Notes under the pieces: model-generated
Told to the model about the DNA's origin: nothing
Seen by the model: only the letters and a program-made list of their open reading frames with translations
Databases searched by the model: none
In this document: positions 7,874-15,228 of the stretch, in pieces
Layout: the number at the start of each line of letters is the position of its first letter
How positions within the stretch are numbered: the stretch's first letter is position 1
Position numbers and translations under genes: made by a program
DNA from: CAYGEY01 sp964349065
Lineage (GTDB): Bacteria; Patescibacteriota; Gracilibacteria; 1-14-2-50-48-13
NCBI GenBank assembly: GCA_964349065.1
Contig: CAYGEY010000008.1
Span: 1-40,034, forward strand
Length of the DNA: 40,034 bases
Direction of reading: 5' to 3'

Positions 7874-8524
7874 TTACTCCCTAATCACAAACTGATCAAA
7901 CCCCAACTCTACTAATTTCTCATACGCCTCCCAAACCTCATCAGGAATTTCCTGAAAGATCTGATATCCTTTTTCTACATACACTTTGATCCTCTGTAGA
8001 TCTCCTACCATGACATTAATAGCCAATTCCATAGGTATCTCATTTGTTGGATAATCCTCAAATGGAATCTTTGGAGAAGTCACAATCACTTTTTTCTCCG
8101 GCCATCGCTTTTTGAATGCAGCATAACTCCTCCTTTCCATATAAGGCTTCTGTACAAGTATAAAAGACTCAGGATGAAGATGTTTCTCTTGTAACAACTG
8201 CTTACTAAAAAGAATATTATCCCCTGTGTTTGTAGATTTATTTTCAATCAGAATAGCATGTTCAGGAACTCCCATGTCGATAGCAATTTTTGCAAATGTC
8301 ACAGCTTCTGTATCTTTCCAAACTCCTTCTGTATTTTTTCCAAGCCCACCAGAAAAAAGTATAAGTGGCGCCCAACCCTGAAAATAAAGTTCCGCGGCAC
8401 GCATGGCAACTCTTGTGTCACTACTTCCCAATGCCAAAATGCAATCTGATTTTTCAAGTTTGTGGTGCAAAAGGTGATAATCCCAGAGAATTTTTGCGAG
8501 GGTGAGTATTTTAGTGGAGAGCAT
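7874..8524 (-). CDS. YdcF/DUF218-family protein
   Basis: A 216-residue protein with the DUF218 core: DCILALGSSDTRVAMRAAEL, then ILFSGGLG, an acid-containing loop, and ENKSTNTGDNILFSKQLL. This matches YdcF/SanA/ElyC-type proteins, a Rossmann-like fold linked in other bacteria to envelope integrity or S-adenosylmethionine binding. There is no signal peptide, so it is probably cytoplasmic, like YdcF rather than ElyC. It is the last gene of the leftward enzyme string and follows the HAD gene by 12 bases. Confidence 0.85.
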   Translation of the reverse strand: MLSTKILTLAKILWDYHLLHHKLEKSDCILALGSSDTRVAMRAAELYFQGWAPLILFSGGLGKNTEGVWKDTEAVTFAKIAIDMGVPEHAILIENKSTNTGDNILFSKQLLQEKHLHPESFILVQKPYMERRSYAAFKKRWPEKKVIVTSPKIPFEDYPTNEIPMELAINVMVGDLQRIKVYVEKGYQIFQEIPDEVWEAYEKLVELGFDQFVIRE

Positions 8525-8536
8525 AGAATAAAATTA

Positions 8537-9181
8537 TTAAAACTTCTTCATCTTCTCCAAATACTCAATCAATTCCCTAGGCTCATCCAAAACGATATCA
8601 GGATTAGCATTCATCAAAATTTCTCTTGTATTGAAGCCCCAACTAACAGCTATCATTTGCATTCCAATTTTCTTCACAGCTTCAACATCTCTTGTTTCAT
8701 CTCCAACATAAATAGTAGCATCAAGAGATAAATTTTGATCTCTCAGCAATTTCATAATAACTTTATTTTTGCCAAAAATATTTCTACCCGTGTAAATAAA
8801 ATCAAAAACTTGGCTTAAATGATTTTTATCCAAAAATAGTTGAACATTTTCTTTTGAATTTGAAGTCATAATTCCAAGCGAGTATCCAGACTTTTTTAGT
8901 GCCAACAATACATCAACTATCCCGGTTATAGGCTCAATTTCAGCAATTCTACTATGTAATTCCTTACGAATCTTTATCAACAAAAATGGTAATTTCCAAT
9001 TTGTAACGCCATAATCTTTTAAAAAATCCTGAGGCCTCCTAGCCCTAAGAGTTTCTCGATCTTTCATATCAATTTTTTCACACCTGAACTTTGGTGCAAT
9101 ATCATTAAAAATTGAAACTATTGAATCAAGAGTATTTGCTATAGTGCCATCAAAATCAAAAATTATCGTTGGTTTTGGCAT
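8537..9181 (-). CDS. HAD-superfamily phosphatase, phosphoglycolate phosphatase-like
   Basis: A 214-residue protein starting at the ATG at 9181 (MPKPTIIF), chosen over an ATG at 9199 because the catalytic loop then sits at the usual position. D9-F-D11-G-T is the nucleophile motif. GIMTSNS gives the motif II Ser/Thr, and YVGDETRDVEAVKKIGM carries the C-terminal acidic motif. The helical cap between motifs I and II fits the Gph/PGMB subfamily, which removes phosphate from small sugar phosphates or nucleotides. The true substrate is unknown. It lies in the house-cleaning string between the ASCH and YdcF genes. Confidence 0.88.
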   Translation of the reverse strand: MPKPTIIFDFDGTIANTLDSIVSIFNDIAPKFRCEKIDMKDRETLRARRPQDFLKDYGVTNWKLPFLLIKIRKELHSRIAEIEPITGIVDVLLALKKSGYSLGIMTSNSKENVQLFLDKNHLSQVFDFIYTGRNIFGKNKVIMKLLRDQNLSLDATIYVGDETRDVEAVKKIGMQMIAVSWGFNTREILMNANPDIVLDEPRELIEYLEKMKKF

Positions 9182-9238
9182 AATATATTGGTTAATCAAT
9201 TTTCAAAGAAAATATATATGAAATCCAGATTGAATCAA

Positions 9239-9670
9239 TTATTGTTGTATTTTCTCCACATCCTCCACCACCAACCATGCGGACATCATGCCAAAACCTT
9301 TCTTGTTTATTTGAAACGGTTCGATTTTTTGAGGATTTTTCAGAAAAATCAAAATGCAGTATTTCTTGTTTTTCACTAATTCAAAAAATGCATCTAGGTT
9401 TTCAGATTCAATTCCAATATCTTTTCCAAATTCTACTAGAATTTCTCTAACTTTATTTGGATCCAGATCTACAAATTGAAAGACTTTCTTCACCTCAGCT
9501 TTTACAATGATCAACTCTCCGGAATTCTTAAAAAACACAATGTCCCCTTTTTGAACCTTCCCCCATGGCGCAACTTTAGATACATACCAACGAGATTCAA
9601 TCACTTTTTCTCCTATGAGAATTTTTTCGATAAAACCCCAAGATTTCTTCATGATGGCAATGTGGTGCAT
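9239..9670 (-). CDS. ASCH-domain protein
   Basis: A 143-residue protein. IGEKVIESRWYVSK holds the G-x-K-x-x-E-x-R signature of the ASCH (PUA-like) fold, followed by PWGKVQKGDIVFFKNSG, the following beta strands. ASCH domains bind RNA or modified nucleosides, and some are amidohydrolases acting on N4-acetylcytidine. This protein is longer than the EcYqfB-type enzyme. The start could be M1 or M7 (MKKSWGF). It ends eight bases before the PH-like gene in the leftward string. Confidence 0.75.
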   Translation of the reverse strand: MHHIAIMKKSWGFIEKILIGEKVIESRWYVSKVAPWGKVQKGDIVFFKNSGELIIVKAEVKKVFQFVDLDPNKVREILVEFGKDIGIESENLDAFFELVKNKKYCILIFLKNPQKIEPFQINKKGFGMMSAWLVVEDVEKIQQ

Positions 9671-9677
9671 AATATAC

Positions 9678-10109
9678 TTACAACAACTTCAAAATCGCCT
9701 TCTCTAACTCCCCCACATCATCGCTCCCAATCCTCACCACCTTCCCATCCTTCATCACAAGCTCCACTGCGTCAAATCCTGACACATTATAAATCCACAT
9801 TTTCGGCCAAAGCCAAAACCTAATCCCCCATCCATAATACCAATGATTTTTCACTCTTTTTGCAGAGACAATATCCTTGAGCAAAAACTGTTTTTTATAA
9901 ATCCCATATCCAAAACAAATACTAAGTGATTCTTTATCGACCATCACCGTCAAACTGCTAAATGAAGCAAGAATCGCTAAAATCACAATCAACAAAAGAA
10001 GTAACCCCCAATGGAAAGGCACATACAACATTGTTCCTCCAAAGAGCAAAGCTGTAGCAATCAAAACAACAATGATCAGATACCCAATCTGCGTGTGTTT
10101 ATAGTTCAT
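9678..10109 (-). CDS. Membrane protein with bacterial PH-like domain
   Basis: A 143-residue protein with two closely spaced hydrophobic helices at residues 9-28 and 34-52, followed by a soluble domain of about 85 residues. The segment LSICFGYGIYKKQFLLKDIV, then VELVMKDGKVVRIGSDD, then a C-terminal amphipathic helix, resembles the bacterial PH (YdbS/YdbT, bPH2) fold in strand order. The role is unknown, possibly membrane-associated binding. It lies in the enzyme string with the Nudix gene 18 bases upstream. Confidence 0.65.
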   Translation of the reverse strand: MNYKHTQIGYLIIVVLIATALLFGGTMLYVPFHWGLLLLLIVILAILASFSSLTVMVDKESLSICFGYGIYKKQFLLKDIVSAKRVKNHWYYGWGIRFWLWPKMWIYNVSGFDAVELVMKDGKVVRIGSDDVGELEKAILKLL

Positions 10110-10127
10110 TTTAAAAGTATAACAAAG

Positions 10128-10568
10128 TTATTTAATACTATCAGGAATCTTACCCTCTTTAACAGCTCCAATTTGTTCTAACACCACATATAATCCTTGC
10201 ATGGCATTTGTTAAATGATAACACTCATCAACACTAACCCATCTAAAATCATAATGCTCTTTCTCCTCAAGTGTTAGTGATAATTCATGATCTAGCTTTA
10301 TTGCAAAAACAGAAAAATCAACAGTCATGTCAGGATATTCTAATGGAAACTCACCCAAGAAACGTAATTTTTGTTCATCAATATCAAAATTAATTTCTTC
10401 CTTTACTTCGCGCATCACAGCCTCTTTTCGAGATTCACCTATTTCAATATTTCCACCAACTAATCCCCAAGTATCCCCTTGAGGATCATCAGGATGACGC
10501 CTAAGTATAAGAAACTTGTTATCAAATTCTATGAAACAACCCGCCGCTCTTGCAATTTTATTATTCAT
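10128..10568 (-). CDS. Nudix hydrolase
   Basis: A 146-residue protein from the ATG at 10568 (MNNKIARAAG). An ATG at 10574 is equally possible, and one at 10616 would overlap the upstream HIT gene. The Nudix box is complete: GNIEIGESRKEAVMREVKEE fits GX5EX7REUXEE. Such enzymes cleave nucleoside diphosphates linked to another group, often damaged nucleotides. The GLVGG turn and the C-terminal FRWVSVDE segment are typical of the MutT/Nudix fold. The substrate is unknown. Its neighbours (HIT, HAD, MazG-like) suggest a shared role in removing unwanted nucleotides. Confidence 0.92.
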   Translation of the reverse strand: MNNKIARAAGCFIEFDNKFLILRRHPDDPQGDTWGLVGGNIEIGESRKEAVMREVKEEINFDIDEQKLRFLGEFPLEYPDMTVDFSVFAIKLDHELSLTLEEKEHYDFRWVSVDECYHLTNAMQGLYVVLEQIGAVKEGKIPDSIK

Positions 10569-10597
10569 AAACATCAACAAAATAATATCTAATTTAA

Positions 10598-11074
10598 CTA
10601 AACCTCCAAGCCCCACTCCTCATTTGTATACCTTTTTTCCTTCTCCAACAACTCTATTTGTTTCTGAATCTCTGCCACATCTTCCTCATTCAATCCTTCA
10701 CATGCATCATAAAACCCAGTTTCCAGATACGGGAAATAAAGAGCATCTCCCCACTTCTGTACTGCAGCACTTTTTGCCCTTCCGTATAAATGAATATGCA
10801 GATGCGGCCCTTCGGGTTTAAAAACACTCCAATTCCCATTATCTTGATAGTTGATTCTTCCTACATCAACTCCCCTTATATTAAGACCAATAGTCATCGC
10901 CTCACCAACCAACATTGTCAGTCTCGCTAATTCAATTGTTAATCTGGGAGATAGTTTAATTCTATCCACCACGAGAATTTTAGGATAAATCACAATATGC
11001 CCTCCGTCAGAACGTGAAACATGTGGTTGATCAGGAGTTACAACTATAAAATTTTCTGTTTGGTAAATTTGCAT
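10598..11074 (-). CDS. HIT-family protein
   Basis: A 158-residue protein with the histidine triad H91-L-H93-I-H95 within GPHLHIHLYGR, the nucleotide-binding and catalytic site of HIT proteins, which hydrolyse or transfer nucleotidyl groups. The N-terminal part (GGHIVIYPK) fits the beginning of the HIT fold. The C-terminal tail of about 50 residues is charged and helical. It is longer than the common 110-residue Hint type. Ends with TAG. It lies in the leftward string, nine bases after the histidine phosphatase gene. Confidence 0.85.
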   Translation of the reverse strand: MQIYQTENFIVVTPDQPHVSRSDGGHIVIYPKILVVDRIKLSPRLTIELARLTMLVGEAMTIGLNIRGVDVGRINYQDNGNWSVFKPEGPHLHIHLYGRAKSAAVQKWGDALYFPYLETGFYDACEGLNEEDVAEIQKQIELLEKEKRYTNEEWGLEV

Positions 11075-11083
11075 AGAATATAA

Positions 11084-11710
11084 TTATTTCTTAATACCCA
11101 CCACCTTATCAATTTTAAAATCAACACCATCCGAAAATAATTTTACATATCCAGCATTTGAAAATGAACCTACAGGCAAATCTCCATATGTTGCATAACC
11201 CAGATGTATTAAAAAAGTCCTAATGCATCCACCATGAGTAACAACCAAAACTTTTTTATTGGGATATGCAACAGCAATCTCTCGTAAAGCGGTAATAAAC
11301 CTACTTATAACCTCATCATCACTTTCATCATCGTGAGAAAACTTGAATGCTTTTTGTTCATCTTCAGATAAATCATGCATTTTTTCCAATACCTCTTTGA
11401 ACTCTTTTTTATGATCCGCTCCAAGTTTTCCTTCCCAACTTCCAAATGTACGCTCGCGTAATGCTTTTGATGTTTGAATAACAAGTTCTCTTTCTAATTT
11501 AATTATTTCTGCAGTTCTAAATGCTCTATATAAATCTGAAGAAAATATCACATCAAAATGAATACTCCTCAGTTCCTCTGCTGTAATATTGACTTGCTGT
11601 ATTCCTTCTTCAGTAAGTGGGGAATCCAATTGCCCCATGATGATTCCTTGCTTATTCCACTCAGTCTCGCCATGACGAACTAAATATAGTGTGCAATTAT
11701 AATTTTTCAT
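11084..11710 (-). CDS. Histidine phosphatase (phosphoglycerate mutase-like)
   Basis: A 208-residue protein started at the ATG at 11710 (MKNYNCTLYLVRHGE). An ATG at 11734 would overlap the upstream gene by 17 bases. R12-H13-G14 is the phosphohistidine motif, followed by ETEWN and LTEEG. The second catalytic His is in VVTHGGCIR. SSDLYRAFRTAEII supplies the conserved Arg. This is the cofactor-dependent PGM/GpmB/CobC-type branch, which removes phosphate from small molecules; without the residues that separate the subgroups, mutase activity is not claimed. It may also act on nucleotides or sugar phosphates, like its neighbours. Confidence 0.9.
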   Translation of the reverse strand: MKNYNCTLYLVRHGETEWNKQGIIMGQLDSPLTEEGIQQVNITAEELRSIHFDVIFSSDLYRAFRTAEIIKLERELVIQTSKALRERTFGSWEGKLGADHKKEFKEVLEKMHDLSEDEQKAFKFSHDDESDDEVISRFITALREIAVAYPNKKVLVVTHGGCIRTFLIHLGYATYGDLPVGSFSNAGYVKLFSDGVDFKIDKVVGIKK

Positions 11711-11717
11711 ATTTAAT

Positions 11718-12146
11718 TTATCTCTTATACTCAAAATTAATCATCCATTGAATCCCGAACTTATCTGTAAAACACGCATAATACGCACCCCAAAACGCAT
11801 CACCAAGTGGCATCTCTATATTTCTCGCTCCAACTGAGAGTTTATTATATATTTCATCTGATTCTTCTTTACTCTCAGTATTAATTGAAATATAAAAATT
11901 ATTCCCTTCAATAATATGAAACCCCATTAATTCCGGAGCATCAGTACCCATAAGTGTATTCCCATTCCCGATTGGAAGTGCAATATGCATGATCATATTG
12001 AGCGCCTCTTTTGGTATTTTATCTGCATTAGGAGTGTCCTTAAGTCTTTGAAATCCTGTAAATTCTCCTCCAAACACAGATTTATAAAAATTAAACGCCT
12101 CTTCTGTATTACCATTAAAGTTTAAGTATGGATTGAAAATTGCCAT
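11718..12146 (-). CDS. PhnB-like VOC-superfamily protein
   Basis: A 142-residue protein with the opening NPYLNFNGNTEEAFNFYKSV and FGGEF turn of the PhnB/YjdN branch of the glyoxalase (VOC) superfamily. IMHIALPIGNGNTLMGTD and WGAYYACFTDKFGIQWMINF follow at normal positions. The family has a paired beta-alpha-beta fold and usually acts as a dimer. The reaction is unknown. It is followed by the histidine phosphatase gene and preceded by a second VOC gene of a different subfamily. Confidence 0.88.
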   Translation of the reverse strand: MAIFNPYLNFNGNTEEAFNFYKSVFGGEFTGFQRLKDTPNADKIPKEALNMIMHIALPIGNGNTLMGTDAPELMGFHIIEGNNFYISINTESKEESDEIYNKLSVGARNIEMPLGDAFWGAYYACFTDKFGIQWMINFEYKR

Positions 12147-12173
12147 GTAATATTTTGAAAATTAAATAAAAAC

Positions 12174-12569
12174 TTACACTTTCTTCGCCACCAACTGATG
12201 CACTCCAAAAGTATTCCCTTCAGTATCTTGAAAGTACCCCTGCCATGCCATGTCCGCAATCATAAACTTTGGCATCGCCACTTTCCCTCCAGCTTTTTCC
12301 ACCTTTTTTGTAGTCTCATCATAATCATCAACCTGCACTGTGCAAACAAACGCATTCGTTCCACAAACTGTCATTGGGGTCGATGTAGGTCTTGGTAAAA
12401 GCCCACCGTTAATCCCCGGCTCAGTGCTATCTTTTTCCGCCGTCATCACCATCCAATACTCCATCCCCGGCCATTTCTCAATATGCCAGTCAAACACATC
12501 TCGGTAAAACTGTGCCGCACGTTCTACGTCATCAGCCTGGATTTCGAAGTGAACTACTCGGTTTGCCAT
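12174..12569 (-). CDS. VOC-family (glyoxalase/bleomycin-resistance fold) protein
   Basis: A 131-residue protein from the ATG at 12569 (MANRVVHFEIQADD). An in-frame ATG 33 bases further upstream adds an unlikely leader. VVHFEIQADDVERAAQFYRD and the closing YFQDTEGNTFGVHQ are typical of VOC proteins, with metal-ligand positions His at strand 1 and a Glu near the end. Substrate unknown. It is the first gene of the leftward string running to 7874. The genes are spaced 8-50 bases apart, so they may form one operon. Confidence 0.9.
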   Translation of the reverse strand: MANRVVHFEIQADDVERAAQFYRDVFDWHIEKWPGMEYWMVMTAEKDSTEPGINGGLLPRPTSTPMTVCGTNAFVCTVQVDDYDETTKKVEKAGGKVAMPKFMIADMAWQGYFQDTEGNTFGVHQLVAKKV

Positions 12570-12647
12570 GGTATTTATAAGATAATAAATCATAAGTAGC
12601 ATACAGAATTTCTTATCTTTTCAAAATTAATATATAATTTCCACATA

Positions 12648-12677
12648 TTGACTTAAGTATAATTTTATTTATATATA
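12648..12677 (+). promoter_or_regulatory. Promoter of the HExxH lipoprotein gene
   Basis: TTGACT (12648-12653) and TATATA (12672-12677) are separated by 18 bases. The predicted start near 12684 leaves a leader of about 20 bases with no Shine-Dalgarno sequence. Confidence 0.5.
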
Positions 12678-12705
12678 GTATTTATAATTACATACAAGCA
12701 AGATT

Positions 12706-14085
12706 ATGCATCCTGAAAAATTACAATATTTAAGAGAATCAATAGAAGTAATCAATACCAAATCATTTCCAGAAATTATAAAAAACCATTTCCTTAAACT
12801 TTTCATAGCATCAACTATGATAACAAGCACTGGTTGCATTTCTGATTTGGTAATAATTAACAAAGAACAATTTGAAACATACACTAATGATAAGGACAAT
12901 AGGATTTCACATTTAACTAAACTTGTTAATCTTGTATATGATTTTACTTGGATTGATCCCAGTGACATACATTCAATAGGTAGTACCCCCATATATAAAG
13001 AAATTTATGAAAAATCTATGCAAGATTTAGAACAATTTGGTATAAAAAGTGAAGGACAAAAAAGTAAAGTATTAGATGAAATATATAGCTTTATTCTCAA
13101 TGGAAAAAGTAAAAACTATGTATATGCAAACATTCGGGCAATGCAACATGGTTATCTCATTAAAAATATTGATATCGCCGATGATACGTCTACGGATATT
13201 CCCATGAAAGAATTAATACAAGAATCATTTGATGATTTCAGTAAGTATACTGGGATACAGGTTATAATTGATAAAGATGGGCAGAGGAATCTAGACAAAA
13301 AAAGTACCATAGATATTGACGTTAGAAATGTAGAGCAACCAAAATCAGATACTCCTTATGGACATGCTGACGTTAGTATGCCAATTGATGGATATATTTA
13401 TGAAGGAAATATTGTTAGTAATACAAGTCTAGATAGTGATACAACTTTGGAGAATCAGTCAACAATTTCGATTTACCTAAAAGAAACACTATATGATTAT
13501 CCAATATATGTTAATTCTACCCTAGATGAGTATAAGAGTAGTAGTGTAATAGAGTTTGACTTTCCATTCTACACAAGACTTGGTAATAAATCACAATGGA
13601 TGAAAGACTTATCAATTATTCTAAATGAAGATAAAATAAAAAAACAAATAATCTCAGATTTTATTTTCCAAGTTCTTCATCATGAAATTTGTCATAATCT
13701 TATATCAAATAGCCAACACTCTAGTAAAAATTTAAATGATCAGTTTATTGGAAAGTATAGTTATAGTATACTACAAAAAAGTATTTTCCCACTTGTCATC
13801 AGAACATACATTGATGAAATACTATCCAATATACAAGAGTCTATACCTAAGAATCAGTTTGAAATAAAAGGTGGCGATGGCGGTTATCCTGACGAAATTG
13901 TAACTCCCACAGTCATACGAAAGAAACTACCTGAAATTGATGTACCCATTAACACCGCACTTATTCAAGAAATAATCAAGAAACGAAATATTAGACAATA
14001 CAGAACAATAAAAAATCGTATTCAAGTTCCTATGGTGAAGTTAATTAGAGACTATGTGCAAAGAGAAGTAGAGAAAAACAAGTAA
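12706..14085 (+). CDS. Putative HExxH metallopeptidase, possible lipoprotein
   Basis: A 459-residue protein of no recognised family. Residues 326-330 read HEICH inside VLHHEICHNL, a zinc-metalloprotease HExxH motif in a helix-like context. YIDEIL about 40 residues later offers a candidate glutamate third ligand (E371). Near the N-terminus, LKLFIASTMITSTGC resembles a lipobox after a hydrophobic stretch, but it comes after about 28 charged residues, so export is uncertain. Base composition is more AT-rich than the neighbours, with many ATA and AAA codons. It stands alone on the plus strand between leftward operons and next to a DUF3800 gene, which fits an accessory, possibly transferred, patch. 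The zinc motif is what I see; the protease role is inference. Confidence 0.75.
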   Translation: MHPEKLQYLRESIEVINTKSFPEIIKNHFLKLFIASTMITSTGCISDLVIINKEQFETYTNDKDNRISHLTKLVNLVYDFTWIDPSDIHSIGSTPIYKEIYEKSMQDLEQFGIKSEGQKSKVLDEIYSFILNGKSKNYVYANIRAMQHGYLIKNIDIADDTSTDIPMKELIQESFDDFSKYTGIQVIIDKDGQRNLDKKSTIDIDVRNVEQPKSDTPYGHADVSMPIDGYIYEGNIVSNTSLDSDTTLENQSTISIYLKETLYDYPIYVNSTLDEYKSSSVIEFDFPFYTRLGNKSQWMKDLSIILNEDKIKKQIISDFIFQVLHHEICHNLISNSQHSSKNLNDQFIGKYSYSILQKSIFPLVIRTYIDEILSNIQESIPKNQFEIKGGDGGYPDEIVTPTVIRKKLPEIDVPINTALIQEIIKKRNIRQYRTIKNRIQVPMVKLIRDYVQREVEKNK

Positions 14086-14131
14086 AAACTTAAGGAACAA
14101 ACAAATCGTTAATTTTAAAGTATAGAATAGT

Positions 14132-14160
14132 TTGACCTTTTCAATGATTACCCCTATAAT
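14132..14160 (+). promoter_or_regulatory. Strong sigma70 promoter of a small RNA gene
   Basis: TTGACC (14132-14137) and a perfect TATAAT (14155-14160) are separated by 17 bases, the best promoter match in the window. The predicted start at 14167-14168 coincides with the first base of the closing stem of the RNA described next. Confidence 0.8.
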
Positions 14161-14167
14161 TTCTTCA

Positions 14168-14315
14168 GAAGTATGCGAATAATAACTTTTAAATGCTTCG
14201 GTGTTCCCTCAGAGTATCTGGGGTTTGGGTGGGAAACCATACATTTAGCTGAAGAACAACATTTGAGAGACCCGCTACTTCTAACAAAGTGAGTCTGCAA
14301 GAGCAGGCTCTTTTT
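14168..14315 (+). ncRNA. Small structured RNA, 6S-like candidate
   Basis: There is no convincing ORF here, but there is a long rod-like fold. The closing stem is GAAGTA-t-GCG (14168-14177) with CGCTACTTC (14273-14281). An open central region follows (14178-14202 and 14258-14272). The upper rod pairs GTTC (14203-14206) with GAAC (14254-14257), TCAG (14209-14212) with CTGA (14249-14252), GTAT (14214-14217) with ATAC (14239-14242), and GGTTT (14222-14226) with AAACC (14234-14238). A terminator follows at 14291-14315. The plan of closing stem, central bubble and apical arm is that of 6S RNA, which sequesters RNA polymerase. GTGTTCCCTCAG resembles the 6S 5' side. At about 114 bases before the terminator it is shorter than usual 6S, so the identity is open; a real small RNA gene is likely. 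Confidence 0.6.
14291..14315 (+). terminator. Intrinsic terminator of the small RNA
   Basis: GAGTCTGC (14291-14298) pairs with GCAGGCTC (14303-14310), with one G-U pair and the loop AAGA, followed by TTTTT. It ends the small RNA, 11 bases before the stop of the convergent DUF3800 gene. Confidence 0.85.
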
Positions 14316-14325
14316 GATGCTGATT

Positions 14326-14979
14326 TTAACGTTTCTTAAAAAATTCAATACCCTCACAAATAATTCTTGATTTCAACACGGTATAACAATCCTCACCAAG
14401 TACTCCTTTCTCTAGAAACCTGGCCAATGCTCCAGAAATCCAGTCAGCAATCTGAATATTTAAATTAGTAACCGAATCAATCATTTCAACCTTTACTAAA
14501 GTACCAAGAGTACATAAAGGTAAAATTATTGAAGCAATCTTAGACTCAAACTGATGTTTAGACATTCCCTTTAATGATCTTTGATCACAAAAAATGTAAA
14601 TCTCATTGTCATCTGTAGGGAAATATTGTTTCAAAACTTCAGCTACAATTATGGTGTATAAAATACCACTATCTATTTTATTTTTCTTATTTCGATATGA
14701 TATTGGAATATTATTTCTATTTAGAAAACCATACCTAATTTGTGCGCAGTGATCTGATATAACTTGTATTGTTTTCAATCTTAAAACATTTGTAATACCA
14801 GTAGCTGACCATTTAATCTCACTTTGATCCCTCATCTTTTTTGGAAATTTTTTACTAAACCACTTTCTAAAGTCCTTCTCAGTTTTTCTAGGATCATCCA
14901 CAGAAAATGAACCTATCACGAAATAATCATTTTTATCATTCTTAGCAAACTGCCCGCTCTCATCCAAAAAAATATACAT
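14326..14979 (-). CDS. DUF3800-domain protein
   Basis: A 217-residue protein from the ATG at 14979 (MYIFLDESGQFAK). An upstream ATG at 15006 is less likely. YIFLDESG near the N-terminus, IYIFCDQRS in the middle and LNIQIADWISGALAR near the end are the three hallmark acidic motifs of DUF3800, a family with an RNase H-like fold often found on mobile elements and near defence genes. The three Asp residues could form a two-metal site. The true activity is unknown. It is AT-rich like the HExxH gene across from it. The start lies about 50 bases from tRNA-Ser(TGA), a usual landing spot for mobile DNA, although no integrase or att repeat is seen. Confidence 0.88.
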   Translation of the reverse strand: MYIFLDESGQFAKNDKNDYFVIGSFSVDDPRKTEKDFRKWFSKKFPKKMRDQSEIKWSATGITNVLRLKTIQVISDHCAQIRYGFLNRNNIPISYRNKKNKIDSGILYTIIVAEVLKQYFPTDDNEIYIFCDQRSLKGMSKHQFESKIASIILPLCTLGTLVKVEMIDSVTNLNIQIADWISGALARFLEKGVLGEDCYTVLKSRIICEGIEFFKKR

Positions 14980-15029
14980 GCTCTTGCTGTAATTATTTAG
15001 TAACACCTATGCTCAATTGTCAGTATCTC

Positions 15030-15119
15030 TGGCGGAGAGACAGGGATTCGAACCCTGGAGACCCTTGCAGGTCTAGCGGTTTTCAAGACCGCCGCAATCG
15101 ACCACTCTGCCATCTCTCC
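15030..15119 (-). tRNA. tRNA-Ser (TGA anticodon)
   Basis: The minus strand reads GGAGAGA (acceptor) to TCTCTCC, then G and an encoded CCA. The anticodon loop is CTTGAAA, giving anticodon TGA for UCA-family serine codons. A long variable arm and the T arm GGTTCGAATCC are present. Length is 90 bases. Confidence 0.96.
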
Positions 15120-15228
15120 GAGGAGGAGTATACTTATGCCCACACCTATGTAAAGAAAAATTCTCCAAACATTCCCTTGCCCCCTCCAACAATCCTCCTA
15201 AAATAAAATAGAATACTTTTTGTATACA

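Noticed and set aside
14154..14357. A 67-residue minus-strand ORF over the small RNA region
   Set aside because: It overlaps the promoter, stems and terminator of the RNA and shows no protein-like features.
14085..15120. Integrative element at tRNA-Ser(TGA)
   Set aside because: The patch is AT-rich and next to a tRNA, but no att duplication of the tRNA end and no integrase were found.
15009..15206. A 65-residue plus-strand ORF
   Set aside because: It runs through tRNA-Ser(TGA) on the other strand, and its peptide is just a translation of the tRNA complement.
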